Assembly: GCA_003156235.1 (NCBI GenBank)
Contig: PMGP01000245.1
Location: 1-5,501 of the forward strand
Reading direction: 5' to 3'
Origin: Acidobacteriaceae bacterium
GTDB lineage: Bacteria > Acidobacteriota > Terriglobia > Terriglobales > Acidobacteriaceae
Length of the DNA: 5,501 bases
The translations under genes were made by a program, and so were the position numbers. The notes below the pieces were generated by a model that saw only the letters and a program-made list of their open reading frames with translations, did not search any database and had not been told where the DNA came from. Below, piece after piece: positions 1-5,183 of the stretch (positions are counted from its first letter, which is position 1; the number at the start of each line of letters is the position of its first letter).

Positions 1-265
1 TACCTAGCTCTACATATGTGCATCCATCCCCAACTGACTGGCGATTGCGTTCCACTTCGCGAGATAGGGCGTTAAACCCAAAAGCCGCACATAGCCTCCC
101 TACATCCTCCAGCCGCTCCAATGATGCTGATATGTCCGCTTCGGTTAGCGCATCTACAAGCAAATTCTGGATTCCGGTGTCAAAGACGCGAGAGTTCTTG
201 AACAAATCAGTGAAGGATTGAGAGAAATTGTCGTCGCTGGCGAAACTGGTGCTGTAGTTTATAAA
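1..265 (-). CDS. Putative partial or decayed gene running off the left edge; unknown function
   Basis: On the minus strand the frame with codons ending at 265 is open for 88 codons to the window edge, while the mirror frame on the + strand has many stops before 148. The translation has ordinary globular-protein composition, for example LFKNSRVFDTGIQNLL, LTEADISASLERLEDVG and AFGFNALSREVERNR, with amphipathic helical stretches. An in-frame TAG lies at 266-268. Between it and the edge there is no ATG; the first usable codon is TTG at 203-205, with no visible ribosome binding site. The N-terminus is therefore either missing, frameshifted or uses an odd start. I recognise no family. Between 149 and 265 the + strand is also open in the same codon register, so part of the signal could be a strand mirror. 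Coding on the minus strand is my preferred reading, but only moderately so. Confidence 0.38.
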
Positions 266-581
266 CTATATGGGAGCCGATACGAGCACTCCGAATGCTT
301 TTCCTTAGTCGCAAATTTGGACCAGTTGATCTCGTCACGTTGCAACACATCTTCAGAGGGATACTGAACCTGGGGACTTGCTTTCGACCTGGGGCGTGGG
401 GTATTCACAACCCAAATTTGAGTATCGCCTTCTCACGCAGAAAGAAGTCTGCGGACAACGGACGTAGTTGTCCCAAAGCAGTGGAGACGTCAAGTGATTT
501 GGGAGTGCGCAGCCGTCCATTTTGGCGAGGCGCAAATTCCGGCCTCGCGGATCTGTCGGTAGTCAGCGAATCTCTTTATTT

Positions 582-1124
582 TCAACTTCTTTCCACTGAG
601 GCTATGCCCCTGCCACAATTGGCGAAAAGGCGTTGTAAGTTGCTTCCCGTTTTGTAAGGTAAAAGGGCTGTATTGGGCGAACCGAGACGCACTGTACGCA
701 CACAGCGCACATCTGAACTCATCGCCAAGTTGCCTGTTTTGTTTGTCTTATATAGAGAGGGGGATTCACATCGACGCATAAACCATTGCAAATAACGTGG
801 ATATAAATTCACATCGAATAAATACACCCAAAAGTACATCCTTCGAGAATTGACTGGTGTTCGTCCACGTCTTCTATCCCATAGACATCTGCCCAAAACC
901 CTGCTTTTTCCCCTCGAATATGTCCATGAAGCTCTTTCGGCATTGGCCGGCAGGCCTCCCGGCAAGTGCGCCCTAAAGGCGCGAGCCATGCTCAAATGAC
1001 CACCAAAATGCGTCGAATCGAATGGTGGAGCTGATTGGGAGCGAACAAACGACCTCTTCCATGCCATAGCCCCTATTAAATGTACTTTCAATAACTTACA
1101 GGCCGCTGCGGACTGCCAAACCAC
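582..1124 (-). CDS. Doubtful 180-residue open reading frame; unknown function
   Basis: This is the longest open frame outside the main gene, starting at a GTG (1122-1124) with a possible internal ATG at 1065-1067; neither has a clear ribosome binding site. The length is more than I would expect by chance in a short spacer. The composition argues against coding: it is rich in Arg, Ser, Trp and Cys, uses AGG and AGA often, and has no recognisable domain, signal peptide or membrane segment. A different minus frame (809-943) inside it has a better codon pattern and a Shine-Dalgarno-like sequence, so at most one of the two is likely to be real. Listed because of its length, with low confidence. 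Confidence 0.2.
   Translation of the reverse strand: MVWQSAAACKLLKVHLIGAMAWKRSFVRSQSAPPFDSTHFGGHLSMARAFRAHLPGGLPANAERASWTYSRGKSRVLGRCLWDRRRGRTPVNSRRMYFWVYLFDVNLYPRYLQWFMRRCESPSLYKTNKTGNLAMSSDVRCVRTVRLGSPNTALLPYKTGSNLQRLFANCGRGIASVERS
809..943 (-). CDS. Candidate small protein, 44 residues, unknown function
   Basis: An ATG at 941-943 opens a 44-codon frame ending in TGA at 809-811. A GGGAGG purine run (955-960 on the + strand as CCTCCC) precedes the ATG by 11 bases, slightly long for a Shine-Dalgarno sequence but a strong match. The peptide starts MPKELHGHIRGEKAGFW and continues with an acidic stretch DVYGIEDVDEHQ before a Cys-containing end (GCTFGCIYSM). Many codons begin with G or A, as expected of coding DNA. 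The same frame stays open upstream to a TGA at 992-994, so it may be the tail of a longer decayed gene. It overlaps the 180-codon frame in another register. No family is recognised. Confidence 0.25.
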   Translation of the reverse strand: MPKELHGHIRGEKAGFWADVYGIEDVDEHQSILEGCTFGCIYSM

Positions 1125-1220
1125 GCGGAAATACGCCGAAGACGGAAATCTAGCAGGTGATTATACAGGCGAGAAATGGACAAGCCCCCTGGGCCGCATT
1201 GGCGGTAGAGAACGATTTTA

Positions 1221-1248
1221 GAACTCCTCCGGTCCACACCGGAGGTTC
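1221..1248. repeat. Inverted repeat / hairpin with GC-rich stem
   Basis: CCTCCGGT (1226-1233) and ACCGGAGG (1238-1245) are perfectly complementary across a CCAC loop. The pairing continues outward to GAAC at 1221-1224 and GTTC at 1245-1248 if two bases on the left arm bulge out, giving about 11 pairs. There is no T-run on either side, so it is not a standard intrinsic terminator. It sits about 400 bp upstream of the large gene in the gene-poor interval. Its role is unknown. Confidence 0.55.
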
Positions 1249-1532
1249 GGAGGCACTGTAGTTCGCCGGAACCCGAAGCCGTTGGCTCGGGCTGCCGCTC
1301 AATTTCGGATCGCCGACCATCCGGGTTGTAAGAAATTCTTGGCATGGTTCTGCGCGGCGGAAAATCGCAGGACATATACTGAGACCGGGCACCAAAAACC
1401 GCGCGGAGCAAGGAGTGATGGTTCACAAATAGCGTATTTTCAATCACATGCGCGGAATTCCTGGCGACCTAAAGAATCGATTAGAAGTGGTAAGAAAGTC
1501 GTATTGTGGGGGCAATATAGGGTTGAAAAACG

Positions 1533-1554
1533 CGCAAATAGTTTCTGATTTGCG
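1533..1554. promoter_or_regulatory. Short inverted repeat upstream of the large gene, possible operator
   Basis: CGCAAAT (1533-1539) and ATTTGCG (1548-1554) are perfect complements separated by eight bases. The dyad is centred about 107 bp before the GTG start. Seven-base arms of this kind arise by chance at appreciable frequency, so a regulatory role is only suggested by position. Confidence 0.22.
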
Positions 1555-1589
1555 TCGAAAGTGCCTGCCATTGATGTTAAAGCGAGCTC

Positions 1590-1613
1590 AATGGGCCTAT
1601 AACCTTGCCCATT
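1590..1613 (+). promoter_or_regulatory. Dyad bracketing a TATAAC candidate -10 box
   Basis: AATGGGC (1590-1596) and GCCCATT (1607-1613) are perfect complements flanking a ten-base spacer that contains TATAAC (1598-1603), a 5/6 match to the sigma-70 -10 consensus TATAAT. Transcription from it would start near 1610 and leave a leader of about 40 bases. No good -35 box lies at 16-18 bp; the nearest candidate, TTGATG at 1571-1576, is 21 bp away. If the box is real, the dyad could be an operator or a short leader hairpin. Confidence 0.3.
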
Positions 1614-1638
1614 AATTCATTTTAACAAGAACCTGTTT

Positions 1639-1642
1639 GGAG
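1639..1642 (+). promoter_or_regulatory. Ribosome binding site (GGAG) of the large gene
   Basis: GGAG lies 8 bases before the GTG at 1651 and 11 bases before the ATG at 1654. The spacing favours GTG slightly and the codon identity favours ATG; a second weak purine group, GAG at 1645-1647, is 6 bases from the ATG. The two starts differ by one residue. The next in-frame codon of note upstream is a TAA at 1600-1602, with no start between, so the gene cannot begin earlier. Confidence 0.45.
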
Positions 1643-1650
1643 TTGAGACT

Positions 1651-4600
1651 GTGATGCGTGAAAGAATCTCCCTGCCCACACTGTCACCCACGTCATACCG
1701 AGTGATCGTTTCTTCTGCTTTGTTCTTCCTTCTGTTAACCATTGGTACGACGCTGACGGAGGCGCAAGGAGCAATTACCCGCTGGGGCGCATTTGTGTAC
1801 ACGGGGAACACGCCCTATGGACCTCCGTCCAACACTTTGGTCAACGGTTATGCGATCAACACGACGGCGGGGACTTTGACCAAGGTGGCTGGTTCGCCGT
1901 TCGCAACCGGGGGGCAGGTGCTTGCGATTGCGTCGCATCCTTCGGGCAGATTTGCCTACGTTGCGAGCGGCAACGGGACGGTAGCGGCGTTCACGGTGGA
2001 TAGTCTGGATGGGTCACTGACGCCCGTTTCAGGCAGTCCGTATACAGTTGGCACGTCGTTAGGATCGGGAACGGTGCTTGCTATCGATCCGGCTGGGAAG
2101 TTTCTGTACGTGGCTGGCGGCAGCAGCCTGTATGCGTTCGCCATCGATTCAACTGCGGGAGGGCTGAGCGCAGCGGCAGGATCGCCGTATTCTTTCAGCG
2201 CGTATTCGGTCACGGTCGATCCGTCGGGTAAGTATTTGGTGGCATTCGGCGGGTCTGGCTCTTCGAGCTATAGCATCAACGGAGCCACAGGAGCGTTGAC
2301 GGCAGTCGGCTCGGCAGTAACGGGTTGCGGCGGCTCTTTTATGACTTTTGAGCCTTCGGGGCACTTTCTGTATGGCGCGGGCGGAGGCATCTCGGCTTGC
2401 AGTTTCGATAGCGGCAGCGGGGCGCTGGTGCTGGTGGCCGGCTCGCCTCTGGTCAGCCCGGCCGCCGGTGGCTTCAGTGGAGTTGCCGTGCATCCGTCCG
2501 GCGCGTTTCTGTACGCCTCCGACCTCAACTGCAACGACAACGGCCCCAGCAACTGGCTTTATGGCTACCTCATCGATCCAGCGACCGGCGGCTTGACCGC
2601 CATCGACGGTTCGCCCTTCGCGCTTCCGGGAGGATCTGGCTGTTATTACGATGAAGCCGTTGCCACAGAAGCCTCGGGCAACTTCGTCTACACGGTCGAT
2701 GCCAACTATGGAACCGCGGCTTACACGGTAAACCAGACCACCGGCGCGCTGACACAGGCATCGAGTTCGTTTTCCGGGCCGGGTGCTTTTACCGTGACGA
2801 CGGTTCCCAACGCCACGTCTTCAGCGGCGACAGTTACCGGTCTACAGATCGCACCATCGAGCGCGCAGATTCACACCAGTACACTGGGCAAGCAGTATCA
2901 GTTCACGCTAGCGGCCACGTTCAGCGATGGCAGCACGGGATTTTTAACCAACTCGGCGACCTGGAGTTCATCGAGTCCGAGTGTGGCCACGGTGATAGCC
3001 GGACTGGCCACAAGCATGGGCTACGGAACCACCACCATTACCGCAACAGTGGGCGGGCAGTTGACAACCGCCAGCCTGACCGTAGCCGAACCGCCGCTGT
3101 CGAGCATCACCGTTGCACCCTCGACGGTGACGGTCTACCAGGGCACGGCCATCCAGCTTACCGCCACCGGCGAGTATGCCGACGGCAGTAGTGTCGACGT
3201 GACCAGCACGGTAACCTGGAAATCGTCCAACACTTCCGCCGCCACGGTCAGCGCGGGAGGACTGGTGCAAAGCGTCGGACTGGGATCAGCTACGATTAGC
3301 GCCACGATCCAAAGCATCACTGGCGCCTCATTGTTGACGGTAGTTCCTCCCTTCGCATGGCAAACTCCGGCACCGATCACTTACGGCACTCCACTGAGTG
3401 CCGCGCAACTTGACGCATCGTCAGGTGTGACTGGAACGTTTGTTTACACTCCGCCAGCCGGTACAGTTTTGCCGGCTGGCACGCAACCGTTGAGCGTTGT
3501 CTTCACACCTGATGGCACAACATCTGCCAACGGTCAGGTTACGCGCACAACTTCGAAGGCTCTCAGTCAGCCTCGAAGCATGTCCTCCACTCCAGCGGAT
3601 ACAACTCCACCCTCGTTGGCAGCTGCAGCGATGGTCTCGCTTACGGTCAATAAGGCCGTGCTTACCGTAACGGCCAACAATCAGTCGATGAGCTACGGCG
3701 CTGCGGTGCCAACACTGACCGGCACACTGAACGGGTTGGTTGCAGGCGATGGCATAACGGCCTCTTACTCGACCACGGGAACGTCTACCTCGGTGCCCGG
3801 TTCGTATCCAATCACGGCAACACTGAATGATCCGAATTCGAAACTATCAAACTATACGGTGACCAACACGGCGGGTTCGCTGACCATTGGCAATGCGACG
3901 GCTACGGTGACGCTGGGCAGCTTGTCCAAGACTTATACCGGATCGCCGCTGGCACCGACGGCGACGACGATACCCGCAAATCTGCTGGTGACCTTGGCCT
4001 ACACGCAGAATGGGCAAGCTGTGGTTTCGCCGACCAAGGCTGGCAGCTATGGGGTGGTAGCGACGATCAACGACGTAGACTACAGTGGCACTGCCACTGG
4101 CACGTTGACCATTAATCAGGCCATGCCAACAATCACCTGGGCGACACCAGCGGCAATTACATACGGTACAGCGCTGAGTGCTGCACAGCTTGACGCCAGT
4201 TCGACGGTGGCGGGAACCTTTGCTTACACGCCGACTTCTGGAACGGTGCTGGGAGCCGGATCACAGACACTCTCGGTCACCTTTACCCCCACCGACACGA
4301 CCGACTACACGACGGCTACGGCTACAGTGACGCTAACAGTCAACAGTGCGGCCAATCCTGCACAGTCCATTGCAAGCTTGTCGCCGGCGTTTACAGACGC
4401 AGGCAGCGCGGCTTTCACGCTCACGATTAACGGGACAGGATTCACGTCAAACTCGACTGCCTACTGGGGCACGACTGCTCTGACCACTATATACGTAAGC
4501 TCGATCCAATTGACGGCATCGGTTACGGCGGCCGAGATTGCCAACGCGGGAACTACCTCAGTCACGGTACAGACTGCGACACCGGGCGGCGGGACTTCCA

Positions 4601-5100
4601 ATTCCTGGCAATTCGAAGTGAATTCTGCATCAGGATCGACAACCGAGCCAACATTTTCCTCAGTGACGCAGACCGTAATAGCCGGTTCTCCGGCCAGCTA
4701 TCCGGTCACGTTGCCTTCCACTGTGGAGAGCGCTTCTGTAACCTGCTTGAATCTTCCCACGGGAGCAACGTGCAGCTATTCGGCGACAACCAACACAGTG
4801 ACGATCACAACCACTGCGGCAACGCCGGCGGGAACTTATTCGGTCACAGTGGTCTTTACTGAAACTGTCTCTGGCGCGGCCACAGCCGGCATCTTGCTGC
4901 CGATTCTTCTGCTCCCGCTACTGTTTCTAAGGAGAAGACTGGCAGCACGTGGCATCTGGTTGACGGCTTGCCTAGGAGTAGTCTTGCTGGCAGGGGCGGC
5001 TTTCTGCAACGGCTGCGGCGGGGGTGGGTCTAGCTCCACAACATCCCCTCAGACTCACCAGGTGGTGAGTGCGGGTACAGTCACCCTCACGATCCATTAG
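1651..5100 (+). CDS. Exported YVTN/lactonase-type beta-propeller protein with Ig-like (Big_2, MBG, IPT) stalk and membrane-associated C-terminus
   Basis: Seen: residues 1-38 form a signal peptide (basic start, hydrophobic VIVSSALFFLLLTIG, likely cut near TEA/QG). Residues 42-386 hold seven blades; most carry a P-S/A-G-[KRH]-F/Y-x-Y-type strand (H96, D146, D190, E234, H281, E340) and a 'G-x-L-T...GSP' turn. Then come two Big_2-like domains (395-478, 483-564), a 'YGT' Ig repeat (568-667), an MBG YGX-like module (668-748), a second MBG-like module (749-821), another 'YGT' repeat (826-898), an IPT/TIG-like domain (904-992) and a terminal Ig-like domain (from 1000). Hydrophobic segments lie at 1079-1093 and 1101-1119 around RRR (1094-1096), followed by C1122-GGGG. 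Known: such propellers resemble 6-phosphogluconolactonase folds but in exported proteins usually bind rather than catalyse; Big_2 and IPT domains are stalk modules. Inferred: surface adhesin or scaffold, substrate unknown. Odd: 28-residue insertion at 621-648. No neighbouring gene suggests an operon. Confidence 0.93.
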   Translation: MMRERISLPTLSPTSYRVIVSSALFFLLLTIGTTLTEAQGAITRWGAFVYTGNTPYGPPSNTLVNGYAINTTAGTLTKVAGSPFATGGQVLAIASHPSGRFAYVASGNGTVAAFTVDSLDGSLTPVSGSPYTVGTSLGSGTVLAIDPAGKFLYVAGGSSLYAFAIDSTAGGLSAAAGSPYSFSAYSVTVDPSGKYLVAFGGSGSSSYSINGATGALTAVGSAVTGCGGSFMTFEPSGHFLYGAGGGISACSFDSGSGALVLVAGSPLVSPAAGGFSGVAVHPSGAFLYASDLNCNDNGPSNWLYGYLIDPATGGLTAIDGSPFALPGGSGCYYDEAVATEASGNFVYTVDANYGTAAYTVNQTTGALTQASSSFSGPGAFTVTTVPNATSSAATVTGLQIAPSSAQIHTSTLGKQYQFTLAATFSDGSTGFLTNSATWSSSSPSVATVIAGLATSMGYGTTTITATVGGQLTTASLTVAEPPLSSITVAPSTVTVYQGTAIQLTATGEYADGSSVDVTSTVTWKSSNTSAATVSAGGLVQSVGLGSATISATIQSITGASLLTVVPPFAWQTPAPITYGTPLSAAQLDASSGVTGTFVYTPPAGTVLPAGTQPLSVVFTPDGTTSANGQVTRTTSKALSQPRSMSSTPADTTPPSLAAAAMVSLTVNKAVLTVTANNQSMSYGAAVPTLTGTLNGLVAGDGITASYSTTGTSTSVPGSYPITATLNDPNSKLSNYTVTNTAGSLTIGNATATVTLGSLSKTYTGSPLAPTATTIPANLLVTLAYTQNGQAVVSPTKAGSYGVVATINDVDYSGTATGTLTINQAMPTITWATPAAITYGTALSAAQLDASSTVAGTFAYTPTSGTVLGAGSQTLSVTFTPTDTTDYTTATATVTLTVNSAANPAQSIASLSPAFTDAGSAAFTLTINGTGFTSNSTAYWGTTALTTIYVSSIQLTASVTAAEIANAGTTSVTVQTATPGGGTSNSWQFEVNSASGSTTEPTFSSVTQTVIAGSPASYPVTLPSTVESASVTCLNLPTGATCSYSATTNTVTITTTAATPAGTYSVTVVFTETVSGAATAGILLPILLLPLLFLRRRLAARGIWLTACLGVVLLAGAAFCNGCGGGGSSSTTSPQTHQVVSAGTVTLTIH
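3358..3651 (+). repeat. First copy of the 'ITYGT' Ig-like repeat (residues 570-667), carrying an insertion
   Basis: This segment aligns with residues 830-898: W-x-TPA-x-ITYGT-x-LSAAQLDAS at the start, TGTF-x-YTP-x-x-GTVL in the middle and V-S/T-LTVN at the end. Between FTP (618-620) and ADTT (649-652) it holds 28 extra residues, flanked on both sides by a TP...D...TT motif. The equivalent place in the second copy reads FTPTDTTDY without interruption. Confidence 0.75.
3453..3480. repeat. Perfect 9-bp inverted repeat inside the coding region
   Basis: GCCAGCCGG (3453-3461) and CCGGCTGGC (3472-3480) are exact complements with a ten-base loop. It encodes the PAGTVLPAG turn of the first 'YGT' module, so part of the symmetry follows from the repeated Pro-Ala-Gly codons. 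It lies 31 bases before the insertion in this module. Confidence 0.6.
4138..4344 (+). repeat. Second, uninterrupted copy of the 'ITYGT' Ig-like repeat (residues 830-898)
   Basis: This 69-residue module matches the first copy at W-A-TPA-x-ITYGT-LSAAQLDAS, GTFAYTP, GTVL and FTPTDTTDYTTA, ending in VTLTVN. It serves as the reference showing that the first copy has been enlarged. The DNA of the two copies has diverged at many third positions, so the duplication is not recent or the codons have drifted. Confidence 0.75.
4885..5037 (+). other. C-terminal hydrophobic hairpin plus Cys-Gly cluster (protein targeting or anchoring module)
   Basis: Within the large protein, residues 1079-1093 (AGILLPILLLPLLFL) are followed by RRRLAAR and a second hydrophobic run GIWLTACLGVVLLAGAAFC (1101-1119), then NGCGGGGSSS. 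The first half resembles the segment-plus-arginine end of sortase or exosortase sorting signals; the second half resembles a lipoprotein signal ending at C1122, although FCNGC is a poor lipobox. A further Ser/Thr-rich tail and a beta-strand-like end (AGTVTLTIH) follow. I infer membrane tethering or processing here; the mechanism is not established by the sequence. Confidence 0.6.
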
Positions 5101-5139
5101 GAGATACTTCAAAAAAGGAATTCGGAAAAGAGCATTAAG

Positions 5140-5183
5140 AGCAGCGTAATGTAATGGCACCTTGGCCACTGCATTACGCTGCT
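5140..5183 (+). terminator. Long stem-loop after the large gene, candidate transcription terminator
   Basis: AGCAGCGTAATG (5140-5151) pairs perfectly with CATTACGCTGCT (5172-5183), and the stem continues inward with one wobble and one mismatch through TGGC/GCCA to a six-base loop (5159-5164), about 19 positions in all. It begins 40 bases after the TAG. There is no T-run after it on the + strand; on the minus strand the T-rich run lies some 20 bases beyond. It may stop transcription without a U-tract, protect the 3' end, or be a dispersed palindromic element. Confidence 0.5.

Larger units (their letters stand above)
266..1532. other. Gene-poor interval with no confident gene
   Basis: This stretch of about 1.27 kb is more A+T-rich than the large gene to its right. 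Several frames of 45-180 codons overlap each other on both strands, but none has a convincing start, ribosome binding site and recognisable domain together. Items noted separately are a 180-codon minus frame (582-1124), a 44-codon minus ORF inside it (809-943), an 11-bp direct repeat (764-774 and 807-817) and a strong hairpin (1221-1248). Minus-strand frames at 1088-1447 and 1150-1395 and a + frame at 1282-1548 overlap one another and look like chance. The interval could be decayed genes, an unrecognised RNA or plain spacer. Confidence 0.5.

Noticed and set aside
18..221. A 67-codon + frame starting at ATG 18
   Set aside because: It is rich in Ser, Thr and Arg, as expected of an antisense shadow, and lies opposite the more protein-like minus frame.
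295..657. A 120-codon + frame
   Set aside because: No ribosome binding site or recognisable domain, and basic low-character composition. Other frames over the same bases look equally plausible, so I do not call it.
658..795. A 45-codon + frame containing RTSELIAKLPVLFVLYREG
   Set aside because: It reads plausibly but has no start codon after the TAA at 655-657 with a ribosome binding site, and is short enough to be chance.
968..982. Small hairpin GCGCC-CTAAA-GGCGC
   Set aside because: Five-base arms are common by chance and no neighbouring feature gives it a role.
1088..1447. Overlapping minus frames of 119 and 81 codons and a + frame at 1282-1548
   Set aside because: They contradict each other, lack domains and ribosome binding sites, and are within chance length.
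1523..1551. TTGAAA as a -35 box for the large gene
   Set aside because: The sequence 17 bp downstream (TGATTT) is a poor -10 box.
1735..3380. Several minus-strand frames of 60-115 codons and a + frame at 2348-2596 inside the large gene
   Set aside because: They are shadows of the large gene's high-GC codon pattern; the propeller and Ig modules on the + strand are unambiguous.
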